Assembly: GCA_037951105.1 (NCBI GenBank)
Contig: JBAMJV010008361.1
Span: 1 to 64,000, forward strand
Source: Echinarachnius parma
Taxonomy: Eukaryota > Echinodermata > Echinoidea > Clypeasteroida > Echinarachniidae
DNA length: 64,000 nt
Direction of reading: 5' to 3'
Shown: piece by piece, positions 45,887-57,896 of the stretch
Layout of the letters: every line of letters begins with the position of its first letter
Numbering within the stretch: position 1 is the stretch's first letter
Translations under genes and position numbers: made by a program
The notes under the pieces: model-generated
Told to the model about the DNA's origin: nothing
Seen by the model: the letters and a program-made list of their open reading frames with translations, nothing else
Databases searched by the model: none

Positions 45887-46576
45887 TTTCTGCGTTCTAT
45901 AGGCAAATTTGATAACAAGTTTCACAATGGTTTCACAGTAGATTCAATTCTATGATGTGTCATAATGATATCGATCTCTCACGGCCGCGGGTCTGATGCT
46001 GGTCAGGTCCACATTTGTGTCCCTCTATGACGGTATTTATATCAATGCATTATGAAGATGTCGGATGCGCATTCGCCTACTGAGGTCAATCACGCTCAAA
46101 AACTAATCCATGCATGCAAACCACAAAGCCCAAGTGAGTCCCGATCGTCTAGTGCTTCTGCCTCCCTGCTTCTGCAGTAGCAGGCACTGTTTTACGAGCC
46201 ACCGACAGAATGTAAACCAGCTTTAGGGCTTCGGCATAATATAAATTACAAGAGTACCTAAATCATACGAGCTGGCGACTTTACTAATGATCGAATTATA
46301 AGCTAACTTGCAAAGAAATGAAGTATATGGACATGATCACTGTACGAGCCTTGTGAACTTTTAATATTGGTATGGCAATGCATAAAACCAGACAATAATG
46401 GATAGCTCGGTATCGCACACATATTATGCGATGGGAAGTCCACTATTAGCCACTCCCCCTCGTGGCGCTAAATATTTTCACGCTCTGGTCCTCCTGGCTG
46501 GCACGAATGAGACAAATAATTACATGACGTGCGTGTCACCAAGGAGATTCCATTGCCATTACCAGTAATTCTCCTT

Positions 46577-46800
46577 GGTTAAAGGGATCTAGTAATTTTG
46601 TTGACCAAGTGCAAAAAGCGATGAGTGATTAATAAAATGTATATTGGTGTGATCTGATATGTCCTCAAAGTAATGTGTGAACATTTCACGTTAATTTGAT
46701 ATGTTTTTTGGGCCGAGAAATGATCGAAAATGCAAAGTGATGTTCATTAACAGCCATTGCACTTACGTTGTAACCGGCTTAAATTATCCCGTAGACAGTT
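46577..46800. repeat. Dispersed repeat, second copy of the 40432 family
   Basis: It begins AAAGGGATCTAGTAATTTTG and shares GTGCAAAAAGCGATGAGTG, TAATGTGTGAACATTT and GAAAATGCAAAGTGAT with 40470-40600. The right end is not clear. Confidence 0.45.
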
Positions 46801-48384
46801 TAACATATGAACACTTCAAATATCTTTCGAACGAAATAGAAATTTGAAGAAAAAAATGAAACCTGTCCCCTGCTTTTATTGTTAAAATGAATATAATAAG
46901 GTATGAGAGAACCACTAGAGAGCGCTTTACACAAATCAATTACGAGGTAAAAGAAAGCCGAACGTCGGTATTCGAAGAGCACCTAATCGTGTGTGTTTGA
47001 CCGAAACCGTTCAGAAACAGATGAGTAACAAGTTAAGTTGGTTTTTATCAGCAATATCACTAATATGACATGTTATTTTATTAAAAAAAACATACATATA
47101 TGAATCAACAAAATATACAAATATACTTAACTGTCTTTGATATTATCCCTAATAATCTTAATTTTGACAAATATTATTCAGATACCACGATAAGTCAACC
47201 CTTTTCCTTCAAAGTTTGTAATAATTACAATTTTTGAAGGAAACGGTTTGAAATATTGAGTTGTCTTAAAAAAGCACCCATTAGTGTTGTAATGAAAGGC
47301 AGCGCCGTAATATCGAATTATTGTATTTTCTTTCTGCAATGTAACGCAGTTAATGATAACTACATGTAATACACATGCACTTGGTTTCTCTTTCACATGT
47401 GCATGCTTTGACATTTGATCTTTCCTCTCTATGATATAACGAGTTGTTTTCATATTCAAATCAGCGAGTGACAAAAACGTATCGCATAGTGAGCAGGGAT
47501 AATAGTGCTGGCTCGAACTGTCACCGTATTGTGCTGTACATCATGTAAACCCTTTGGTCACGGGATCTTCATGTTCCATGTATAAGCTCTATGGCACTTT
47601 CATAATCTTGGATGAACCGGGTTCACCTCTCAACAAACATAAACCACCTACAAGAAATATTCAAAACATTATGATCCAAGTCAGATCATCGCACCAGTGT
47701 TATAATATGAACAAACCTGTATGTGTTATGCACAGGGGCGGGGAATCACGTTTCACCCATAATAGTACGTGCTACCCAGGTGACTAATTATTTGCATTAA
47801 GTGAAATATCATAATGTCCTGCAGTGTAATGGTGAATACCACATTTTGTTTTCTTTTTAGGTCAATCTATAATGCCCCTCAGAAATATGCACGGCCCTCT
47901 AGTCCTTCACAACAAAGAAACTACTGGCTACACAAACATAGTATTAATTGGAATATGAAAGAGATTTGTTTAATCAACCCTTACTTACTAGTAAGGATTA
48001 ACTGTATCAATTTCCAATGAACAGGTGTAAGTTTTAGTGACTAAAACAAAATTATACTATTTATTTTAATTTCCTTCAGTATTGTTATTTTTGTTCAAAT
48101 ATTTTCGTTTGAATAATATCACAAAAGAAAAGCATCAACATAGCAACGATGATGGCAGGTACAACCTGAATCATGTACATACATGGTAGAACAGACTGCT
48201 CCTTCACACACACACAAAACCCAAACTGCACAAGGCGTTGGAGAAAGGCTAATCTACACTGTCGCTATTAAGTTCAAATAATTTCTTTTTGAGACCCAGA
48301 CCCATTTCATTTCCTATTTTTACGCCACAGTCATCATTTTGGACTAAGTGATCTAGCTTTGTGTTCCGTTTTAGCTTTTTCGGC
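46801..48384. other. Intergenic stretch, no gene recognised
   Basis: The open frames at 47178-47474 (minus) and 47554-48020 (plus) have no domain and no splice support. Nothing else was seen. Confidence 0.4.
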
Positions 48385-48700
48385 TTCTTCTTTTTATTTT
48401 TATTTTATTTATTCAGTTTATTGACCATTTGACAATATAATAAAAAAACAGCCAAATGAAAACAAAAAAGGCAGAAGCCCAAACAAATGTCTGTTTCCCT
48501 ATAGTTAAACATTTCAAATCAATAACTACAACAAGTATATAAAACAGTATATGAATGCTTATTGCATAATAATATTTACAAATTTACAATTAAAACATAT
48601 TTGAGAATTATAATCATATTTTATTTTCTCGTCATATATGTTCCGTGTAACATAATTATAATGTAACAGTGCGATATGAGTGTATATATTTTGTATTGTA
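48385..48700 (-). mobile_element. 3' end of a LINE or SINE, minus strand
   Basis: The minus strand reads GTCAAATGGTCAATAAACTG followed by an AATAAA-rich tail to about 48385. The phrase GACCATTTGACAATATAATA with an A-rich tail is characteristic of LINE 3' ends. No RT sequence is attached. Confidence 0.4.
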
Positions 48701-48715
48701 ATGTAAATAAACGGG

Positions 48716-48950
48716 ATCTAGTAACATTTCCAAAACACTAACATGTAACGGCTTTCCGTTTTTCAGATATCTCTTCCGTTATAAAGATATGTATGATTGA
48801 AGTGTTCAGATGTATAATATATATTGAATAATTATAACCATGATAAATGTATACAAAGTCAATCCAATGGGTAAGCCGTCCTCCCACCTTCCTGTTAGCC
48901 AATATCTAACTTTTCATTTTCGCTCATTACTCGGTCATATGTTTACCATT
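48716..48950. repeat. Block A of the 5-kb tandem duplication, copy 1
   Basis: The block from ATCTAGTAACATTTCCAAAA to CATTACTCGGTCATA is repeated at 57549-57835, where it has about 60 extra bases near its start. In copy 2 it sits directly before block B; here 3.9 kb of other DNA separates it from block B (52889). Confidence 0.75.
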
Positions 48951-48961
48951 CAGGTTTATAT

Positions 48962-49424
48962 TCACTTGGTCTAGTACCACTTGGTCCAATCATCAGTTCG
49001 TCTAACTTCACTTCGGCTAAACCTATTTGGTCTAATCATCACTAGGTCTAATGCCCATTTAGGCAACTGCCGTTTCGTCGAATCACCAAAATGGGCTAAT
49101 TGTCACTTCGTCTACTTTTTTTTCCCCTCGTTTCGTCTATTATCACTTCGTCTAATACCAGTTCGTCTAATTCTCAGTTAGGCTACTCTTCACTTGGTCC
49201 ATATGCAATTGGTCTAATTACCGTTTGGTCTATAACCATTTAGTCCAATACCATTTCGTCTAATACCATCAGGTCTATTTTCCACTTGGTCTAAAAGCAG
49301 TTCGTCTAATGCCATTTCGTCTAATGACCATTTAGTCTAATTCCCATTTGGTCTAATGACCATTTAGTCTAATTCCCATTTGGTCTAATGACCATTTAGT
49401 CTAATTCCCATTTGGTCTAACGAT
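48962..49424. repeat. Degenerate 16-18-bp word array (GGTCTAATNCCATTT)
   Basis: About 25 degenerate units such as TTCGTCTAATACCA, TTGGTCTAATTCCCA and TTAGTCTAATGACCA follow each other. The last part (49322-49420) is three near-identical copies of a 33-bp double unit. The words conserve GTCTAAT and vary the two bases before it (CG, GG, AG). No inverted arm was found. Confidence 0.8.
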
Positions 49425-49501
49425 CGCCCACACTGACCTGTGTGGTGGCCACCGCCTGTATACCGTATACCGTATGAACGATTCCATAAGGCTGTAATTA
49501 T

Positions 49502-49595
49502 GGTTACAGTCCGTTATTCGGAAGGTTCGTTATTCCGAAGGTTCGTTGATCCGAAAATAAAATCGGGTTCGTTAGTCCTAAAATGAAATTAGGGT
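49502..49595. mobile_element. Solo end of the word-array foldback family
   Basis: It starts GGTTACAGTCCGTTATTCGG, which is the inverted right end of the elements at 11558 and 13265, then two GGTTCGTTATTCCGAA words, the spacer GATCCGAAAATAAAATCGGG and a diverged word. The other end is missing. Confidence 0.75.
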
Positions 49596-51158
49596 TATTA
49601 AAAAATCCGACGTAGAAAAGAATTTGATCTTTTGAATTTGAATGTTGCCTAAAAAATGATTTTGAGCAGTGTGGTCTTGGTAAAGGGGATCAATGTTTTT
49701 CTTGTTATATAATCCACAATATTGTAATTGTACTTCTGTTCGTAGTGAGAAGATTAAATTGTACACGTACATGTTATGTTGAGTGGCCAATGCAGTTTAT
49801 ACAGGGTAACTTCCAAACACTATGGCCGTATGCTGCAGGACTGGCTCTAGTGATGTTGTCGGTCAATTACAAAAGATGTTACAATAAAGATTTCTGTTAC
49901 ATTATTTTAAACAACGTGTTACCTGTTATTTACTTGTATCCAAAAGTATGAGGGAACATGTGTCATCGGGAAGAATGAAAGTATAATCTCGTGTATAATG
50001 TTTGATGTGTGTATGCCCCTTGCAGAAAGAGATATAATCTATTGTAAGTCAGATCACTTGTTCTAAATGCGCAAATCTGATTGGTTTCAATTCATTGTTA
50101 GCGGGACACTTATTGCAAAATGACACTTAAACAATGAAATGAAAACTTCGGAAAGGATTATAAAAATTACTATTTTTGAAACAAATATTAATAATTAAGC
50201 AGGCAATGGCTCCACCAAATCCTTCTCTCTCTCTTTCGCTTTCCTCATTTCATGTCATCAGCCTGTCCATTCTGTTAATTCTGCCTCTCTCCCCCTATAT
50301 GGCTGTACCGCTATTGAATTGTACAGTAAATAGTGCAAATTACCACATGAATTTGAACACATATTTGTAATTTTGTCCTCCATTATATTTAATTTGACAA
50401 AACATTACCTGCCAGTAAATTCTCATGCATGGGGAACATAGAAATTTCATATCTTTGCCTTGCCCTTGGTGGCCATGGCATGCATACCTTTAATTTCCTT
50501 TTTAATTTGTTTTGTTTTAAGTTTGTTTTTTAACTTTTGTTTTTGTATAGACTATAATATAGGACAGTTTGTTAATTTGGCAAATATTTGAAAGATAGAC
50601 AGTATATCAACTACAAACTCTACAAAGAATCAATTAAAATGGGTTACAGGGCTGTCTCTGATGTTTAAGTACACATTTTCCCATATAAAATGAGTCCATA
50701 CTTTTGAGTTTGGACTTGGTAATGGAAATGGTATAGTTAATGTGTACTAAATCACTGACATGGATTTAAAAGCAAATGGGGTAACACTATAATAATAAAC
50801 ACTGCAGCTTATGTGTACGAGCTACCATTATGGTAGGATAATTACGATTCTACACAAAATACACGACAGGTATGATCATTTTATAGCAATATAATAAATA
50901 AGGTAAGTTTACATTTCACATCATTGCTGACGATCAATTCTTTCTGCAATGGGGCCCAGATCATAGATGCATGCACCAAATTTGTATGACGGTAGACCCA
51001 TAATTCAGGGGTGGGCTGGAACTAAGTTTCTTTTGCATAAATTAGCAGTCAAAAAGCTTGCTCATAAAATTGATTTGTGTGTCTGCATGTGTCTAATGGT
51101 ACCTAGAACGGGATTGGTTCAATGATTGAAGGATTGCACATCCGTAAGGATTACTTAC
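49596..51158. other. Intergenic stretch, no gene recognised
   Basis: AT-rich DNA with no supported exon. At 50944-50966 stands TTCTTTCTGCAATGGGGCCC, repeated almost exactly at 52872, so the 1.9 kb between may be an insertion or a recombination product. Confidence 0.4.
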
Positions 51159-51231
51159 TTCACTTGATTGAGTCTTTGGCTTTGGTGCCATGATGATTTG
51201 GTGACTGGCGGTGCCTCCACGCGAAAAGGGC
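51159..51231 (-). CDS. Candidate start exon (MAPKPKTQSSE)
   Basis: Acceptor CTAATTTCCCCAG at 51232, a 40-nt leader, ATG at 51191 opening MAPKPKTQSSE, and a consensus donor GAA/GTAAGT in phase 0. It looks like a genuine first coding exon of a minus-strand gene. Which exon it joins is unknown; phase-0 acceptors exist at 25719 and 23484, but the distance is over 25 kb. Confidence 0.4.
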
Positions 51232-51546
51232 CTGGGGAAATTAGGGAAACAAAATCATTATTCATTTCATGTCATCGCCATGTGCATGGTCATGGTAAAA
51301 GTTAGGGAGTAAAAGAAGTGGGTAAATTTGACCTCACGGCCTCAGGCTCAGCCCCCTGGTCTGGAATGCATTTCACTGTTCAACTTAGAATTAGAATTAG
51401 AATGTAAAAATGTCATTGATGACGTGGCCCTGCCCCTTGCCTGGCTCACCCCTGCAATTCATGCTAGGGTATTACTGCGTCACATACCAACAATGGAGCA
51501 AGAGTCAGAGAGGGAAGATTAATTATCATTGGATGATTGGTACATC

Positions 51547-51789
51547 AAGGCTCCACACTAACTTTTTTCTCTACTGGCCCGTTTGGACAAGTGAAATCAT
51601 GGATTTTAAAAATTTTACTTGCCCGCTTTCTTCTAGATGAGATTTACGACCTAAAGAATTACGTTATTCTCTCATAGTTGATCAATAATTTAGTTGCAAA
51701 CCAAACTATGCCATTTACCAAATTTTACTTGCCCAACATCAATTTTTACTTGCCACGGGCAACAGGGCAAGTGCTAGTGTCGAGCCCTG
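51547..51789. mobile_element. hAT-like MITE with CAGGGCTCGACACTA end
   Basis: The right end, inverted, reads CAGGGCTCGACACTAGCAC; the left end is AAGGCTCCACACTAAC. The flanks GGTACATC (51539-51546) and GGTACATA (51790-51797) match at 7 of 8, as expected for an 8-bp hAT target duplication. The interior repeats ATTTTACTTGCCC and holds an inverted ACTTGCC pattern; no transposase. Confidence 0.65.
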
Positions 51790-51860
51790 GGTACATACTA
51801 CTAGTATTAGTTACTACGATAGACCTATTCATTTTTCATAATCATAATCATATAAATTTT

Positions 51861-51989
51861 GGCGCTAATGCAGTTTCGTACCCCTTTTTTTCCCCAACGC
51901 TTTCTGTATATACACTTATGTAGCCAATAAATCTAACTTATAGCCACTAAATCTGACCTATAGCCACTATTCTGACCTATAGCCACCAA

Positions 51990-52021
<32 letters not shown>

Positions 52022-52050
52022 AAAAAGGGGTACGAAACTGCATTAGCGCC
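51861..52050. mobile_element. MITE with 21-bp repeats and a TTAGGG core
   Basis: The left end GGCGCTAATGCAGTTTCGTA and the right end TACGAAACTGCATTAGCGCC are perfect inverted repeats that continue into CCCC and poly-T/poly-A, about 34 bp in all. Flanks TAAATTTT (51853-51860) and TCAATTTT (52051-52058) match at 7 of 8. The interior consists of four degenerate 21-bp units with TATAGCCACTAAATCTGAC and five telomere-type TTAGGG units (51991-52021). Confidence 0.8.
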
Positions 52051-53448
52051 TCAATTTTCATAGTCGACAACACAATCACATCATTCATCATACCAGCAGC
52101 ACAACAATCATTGACAATCAACATTCCAACATCAACAACAAGTCAAGTCAATCAATTGCCACTCATACTAGTCCCAACTCTCAATTATATTCAATACAAA
52201 ATACAAATTACAACAATTTCAATGTTATCTTAAACAATGCTAAATTCAGTAAAACTGATAAAACCCCCATCACAACCAAAAAAGGCAGCTTGACCTGTGA
52301 CCAACCGCAATCACGCTCACACATTCATAGTTACTCGGTCGTAGTGATCATAATTATACTAGCACTTGTACTAACATAATTATTAAGACATGGGACAATG
52401 TAATGTACTTTGGCATTGCGAATATGACAATTCCACTTGCGAGGGCTAATGATCACGCTGTTATATTGTTTATTGTATTAACATCGAAGACAATATATTG
52501 CGCAATTTAGCTGCTAAATATAGTTCATAAACATTTCATATTCTTGCACGTAAGATTTATTTCGTCTAAAAGGAAGAAATGTGTACTTACAATGTACGCC
52601 TGCAAATTCTTTGCCTTGCCTTCGTATTCAAGAACCGATATAATGTTGCAGTTGTTGTACTTGCTTTGCTTTTTACTGTTGTTGTTGTTGCATTAGAGTC
52701 GTTGTCTATTTCCAGCCGTGTCGGAATATGTTTTAAACGGAAATTTGTAATGGGATCGTGCGCAAGTCAAATCTACTCACGACAGATTTTAAAATCTCTT
52801 CTTGCAACGAACATTTAAAATTTAACGAAACTTACGATCAATAAATCAAGCGTAAAGTTACGACCGATATTCTTTCTGCAACGGGGCCCAGATCCCTTTA
52901 AATGTAAGTTAATATTCGTTAACATTATTTGCCATTTCATGTTGCAACAACTAGGGTAATGTTTGAGCGTTTTGTCATACGTTCGATAAGTTTCGTAATA
53001 TTGAACATTTGTATTTACAATGCAAAAAAGGTGATCCTTGTTTGGTTTAAATGTTGTATTTACGGATTTTATGATCTGTGTTACTATAAACGAAGTTTAC
53101 TTTGAGAAATCATAAGGTATATATCTTCTTCTTCTTCGCCATCCTCTGCTTACTACAAAACACCTCAAAACACTACAAATGCTCAAATACACATTCACAC
53201 AAGACTTTGCAATCAATATTTACACATCATAATGCCTACATATGTTTGTAAAAGTATGCCTATGATATAATATGTTTTTGTCCAGGATATTTGAGAGAAA
53301 TTACTGTTTATCCTTTTCATTTGATATGGCCATAAGTAGCCCACTGTGACAAACAAATATGTAATTTTGACAGTATAGTTCCTCGTGGAATGTATTTGTA
53401 TTATTTTGTGCAATTGAACGATACGCCCATTAAGGGCGAGTATTATCT

Positions 53449-53871
53449 GTGATCGCGGGATGTCCACATATGAGTCATCCCTGTTCCACGTCTATCAGCC
53501 ATAGAGATTTATCTAAATGCATGTTATATACTACTCTATGGCATCAACACTCAAATAAAATCGAGATAGCGCCCTCTCTCCGCAGATGTGGGGTGTGGAC
53601 TAAGATTTGTACTATCATTACAAGTACAAATTGGTTTAGCTCACGCAACGTTGGAGAAATAACAAACAATGATTTCAAAATCACCACCTCCTACAAACAA
53701 GATGCCTCGAGCTCGCACACAGACCTACAGGCACAGTTCGTTCTATGTCAAGCACCAATCCTTTGCTCTGCCACTTCCCATGCACATGCACAAACACTAG
53801 CCGTTAAGAAAGTTGACAGTAAAATCAGCATTTTGTTTGAAAATAACTTTGTTCAACTACCAATTTCATAA
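53449..53871 (+). other. Open frame preserved between duplicate copies
   Basis: About 140 codons, the last 115 of which (TLWHQHSNKIEIAPSLRRCG to NNFVQLPIS) are nearly identical in the second copy at 58457-58873. Preservation can be explained by recent duplication alone. No domain is recognised, composition is not clearly coding, and the N-termini differ between the copies. Confidence 0.2.
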
Positions 53872-55389
53872 TCAGATGAATCGTTTCAAGGATAAACACT
53901 AGCCGCTTTAAACTTAGTTAAACTTAATTAGTTTGAAGTAAAGTTTATAAAATTGTTTGCATTATGTGTAATATTTTTTTATTATGTAAAGCGCATAGAA
54001 AATAGTGTCAGGGTTTTGGTGTCCATACAAAATGGCGTCGTGTGCATCTCGTTCTCATCCAACGATATGTTGCGTTGTGTGGTGTTCTCTGTCCACTCTC
54101 TACCATGTCTACTGTTCTGGATCTCACGGGAATAATAAGTTATATGCTCCTACCAGGCTAGAGGAAGTCAAACCCAATAAGTCAAAGCGTGCTGCGAGGA
54201 ATTCACTTTGTTTTTATCCAAAGCACACTACTGATACTAACCACTACCACGAAGTGCTACAGAAAATGGTCTTTCTTCATAAAGCATTCTTCGCTTCTAC
54301 ATGTTCTAAGTCTATTTTACAGAATAAAAATAGGGCAACGTATGCAGCAATATTACAGATGTCAATTGTGATTATCTAAACATTTCGTCATGGTAATGGA
54401 TATCCATTTCATACAATTTCTTGTATTCTTATTTTTCCAAGCTGACTGATGTCATGCTTAAAAATATAGGCGCCCCCCCCCCCCCCCCCCTCCCTCTCAC
54501 ATGCGCACAGACTCTATTTCTTACGTCTTTGATTCTGCCCGCCCTTTTTTGAGAGGGGGGGGGGGGTTCTCAATTCTCCAAATAATAATCTTCAATTAAT
54601 CCCTGGTCCATCGAAAGAGGGCGACATACCATTTCCAAACTCTGTCATAATCAATTTAGCATGTTTAGGGACCAGATGAATCTGGACTTCCATCATTACC
54701 CGATGTACCTTACAAACAAACAGAGCCCTAATTCTCGTTTGTGGGAGGGATTGGTTCTTATGAGGTAACAAGGAATGTGCAATACTCTATTTTAATAAAT
54801 TCTCAAATAATTCAATTTCCTGTGAATTGTTTTCCAGTGAAATTCTCACCTCTTTTTAATTCGTTCTTGTATATATCTTTACACTGCTGTGTCTGCATTG
54901 TGCATGTTGTAATGCAATGATGACTTAATATTGCTGGACAGAGATGGTTAATAAATAGAAACATGTATGTGTATTCATGGACAGCGAGCAATCCATTAAA
55001 GACTTGGATGATGAATGAAAAACGCAAAGATGTGTACATTTCTATGGCGTATCTTGCTGTAATTACAATTGCAACACCAATCGCTGAAGTATATATGTTC
55101 TTGTTTTTTAGGGAAGACATGGCAATCTATTTCAGTTAAAAGTTAAAGTGGGTTGTTTTAAATTTTAAATTTTCATACCATGGGTCTACGGTTGCTTTTT
55201 AATGTACATATATAACTTGAAGTTGACGGGTGGTTGGTGCTTTCTGTCTTCCTATGAATTCTTTCAAAAGGTTTTTATATTTTTAAAATACATGATTTAT
55301 GATTGACTTCTGATTGTCTATTGTTTGTTTATTTGCAGTTTGTTGTAACAGAGGTTAACTTCTTACGAATTGATGTTTGTTTTGGGCAT

Positions 55390-55845
55390 GTTTCATGAAA
55401 GGGTCTTATGTTAAGACCATCTTAACTGTCACATGACTGTGTCTGATATACGGGCATACGGATGGCGTTTGTTCCGATCACAAATGACAGTTAAGACGGT
55501 TTAACTGTCACATGACTGTGTCTGATATACGGGCATACGGATGGCATTTGTTCCGATCACAAAGGACAGTTAAGACGGTCTTAACTGTCACATGACTGTG
55601 TCTGATATACGGGCATACGGATGGCATTTGTTCCGATCACAAAGGACAGTTAAGACGGTCTTAACTGTCACATGCCTGTCTCTGATATACGGGCATACGG
55701 ATGGCGTTTGTTCCGATCACAAAGGACAGTTAAGACGGTCTTAACTGTCACATGCCTGTCTCTGATATACGGGCATACGGATGGCGTTTGTTCCGATCAC
55801 AAAGGACAGTTAAGACAGTCTTAACATAAGACCCTTTCATGAAAC
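55390..55845. mobile_element. MITE with five 80-bp hairpin units, copy 1
   Basis: The ends are inverted repeats of about 35 bp (TTTCATGAAAGGGTCTTATG at left, its complement at right). Between them the unit CTGTCACATGCCTGTCTCTG ... GACAGTTAAGACGGTCTTAA (80 bp) is repeated five times. Each unit starts and ends with CTGTC/GACAG words so that adjacent units meet in a palindrome GACAGTTAAGAC.GTCTTAACTGTC. This looks like tandem amplification of a MITE between shared ends. Non-coding. Confidence 0.85.
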
Positions 55846-57548
55846 GGGCCCCAGGATCACTGGTGTTTTTGTAGAATTGATTCAAATCAGCTCATTGGCT
55901 ATTCATAGCATTGACATGTAGTTCCTCAAACATTTACTTTTAATCATCTCTTCCCTTTTTAACAAATTTGTAATACTCTTTTTAAAAAGACATTTCCCCT
56001 TATTATAGTATTTGTAAAAACAAGCAAATATATCTTAAATCTTGTTTACAATAAACTTAAATCAAAACCATTTTATGGAAAAACATTCTAGTTGGAACAT
56101 ATGCCAGACAAAATATTCACAAACATTTACATTTGAACTCATCACACTTCAAGATACACCTTTTTTCTGACAGGGTACTGAGTGAATGCGATTTGAAATT
56201 ATACAGGATTGACACCTCGAAAAATGACTATAAATCATATGTTAAATTAACATTCCATTGTGAATTATTAAATGAACTGTTTCATCTGTGTCGTCAACTC
56301 TAGATTTTCACAATGTTCAATCGTATAATACATGTCAAGATAAAAACTCATGAGAAAATTGTGTGTGTGTGTGTGCGTAGAGAGAGAGAGAGAGGGGGGG
56401 GGGGGGGGGGTTGCTGATGCCCCTTACAACCAAAATTATTTGATTTGGTTAAAGGGGTTATTCTTTGATGAAATAGAAGTGTCAATATAGTTACAATGTA
56501 ACTAAATATTTTCATATAAATATTCTGTGTAACATAATATAAATACACTTGTCTTGGTATCCATTAATATATTATGAACAAATTATTATATTCATGTTTA
56601 TCATATCAACAATTCTTTTAATGTTTGCATCGTTTGTTTATATTTTTATACTTGTTAATGAATTGTAATCTTAAATAATTACGTAGTTGTAGTTTTCATT
56701 TAAAATATATCATCTCGTATGTGATGTTTAATGATCAATATAAATGTAATGTTATGTACATGTAGTAACCTTTTTATTCTATACATAGTTTGATCATTTT
56801 AGACATGTATTTGAGTAATGTTAGATAAATACAAACGAGGGAAACGAACCGCCTGTACATTTACTCTTTCTTACCGCATTGGTTCATTGCAAGGGCATAG
56901 CTACACTTTGTTCCAGTGGGAAGGGCACACGTATTCACCTGACAAACCAAAAAATAGCTTCATCATTTAGGTGCACAGAAATGTCCCCCCCCCCCCCCCC
57001 TCCTCCAAACATGATTCGTGTTCGTCCACAAAAGTATGGTTCTTTTGGTATGGATCACCTTGGGCCCTGGGCTACATAGATATTGGGACCCCGCAGCTAC
57101 GCTCTTGCTTCGATTTGATTTTGGATTGTGGGATTGATTTCGAGTGTATAAAACGAAACAATGCAATGGAGCCATTTTAATATTTCCTCATTCTTACCGA
57201 ATTGTTTCATTGCGAGGGCGTAACTACACTTTATTCCATTTGGAAGGGCACAGGTATTCACCTGACAAACAAGAAACAAAGGCTTTATCATATTGGTGCT
57301 CCAAAATGATGTTTTCCCTCCAAAACACGATTTTTTTTGTCCGCAAAAGCATGATTCTTTGATGAGGATCACTTGGGGTACAAAGATATTGGGTGGGTGA
57401 GGGGGGCATATGTCCCTGGTGCCCCCGTAGCTATGCTCATGCTTCATTGATTTGAGTTTGGATTGTGTGATAGATTTTGAGTGTGGGAGTGTCCTAGTAT
57501 GTTGGTATGTGTCCTGGTATGGTATGTTGGTTTGGGCCTTTGCCTTTC

Positions 57549-57860
57549 ATCTAGTAACATTTCCAAAACACTAACAACTTACTTGGAACTCTATCGGCTC
57601 TTACATACATCTTGGTATTTGTATTTTCAATAGAAGCATGTAACAGCTTTCCGTTTTTCAGATATCTCTTCCGTTATAAAGATATGTATGACTGAAGTGT
57701 TCAGATGTATAATATATATTGGATAATTATAACCATGATAAATGTATACAAATTCAGTCCAACGGGTAAGCCGTCCTCCCACCTCCCTGGTTAGCCAATA
57801 TGACTTCGTTCATTACTCGGTCATACGTATGACATTCATTTACTCTGGAATTTGCACACA
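57549..57860. repeat. Block A of the tandem duplication, copy 2
   Basis: This block matches 48716-48950, beginning ATCTAGTAACATTTCC and including CGTTATAAAGATATGTATGA. An additional segment of about 60 bp follows AACACTAACA. It starts exactly where block B copy 1 stops, inside a tRNA-like sequence. Confidence 0.75.
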
Positions 57861-57896
57861 TCACGCAGTGGACATGTAACCATTTGACAGTTTTTT

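Larger units (their letters stand above)
52889..57550. repeat. Block B of the tandem duplication, copy 1
   Basis: About 4.7 kb from GATCCCTTTAAATGTAAGTT to GGCCTTTGCCTTTCA, repeated at 57897-62657 with a few percent divergence by eye. It includes a conserved open frame at 53449-53871, a possible worn zinc-finger-like segment at 54032-54180, two G/C-run elements, the 80-bp hairpin array (55390-55845), a GT/GA microsatellite (56360-56410) and a doubled GCAAGGGCATAGCTACAC segment (56890 and 57205). No functional gene was established. Confidence 0.85.

Noticed and set aside
51990..52021. Interstitial telomere marking a chromosome fusion
   Set aside because: Only five units, and they lie inside an element with inverted ends and a target duplication.
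53213..53467. Minus-strand open frame kept in both duplicated blocks (also 58240-58494)
   Set aside because: Preservation follows from recent duplication; it overlaps another open frame on the plus strand and has no domain or splice support.
54032..54180. Possible THAP-type zinc finger (MASCASRSHPTICCVVWC...)
   Set aside because: Only the first Cys pair and a KLY..P-like word fit; spacing and the closing C..H pair are missing, and the second copy (59034) has a stop early on.
56878..57447. Proline- and glycine-rich open frames around C/G runs (also 61954-62582 and 59397-59669)
   Set aside because: They are created by homopolymers, differ in frame between the duplicated copies, and have no domain.
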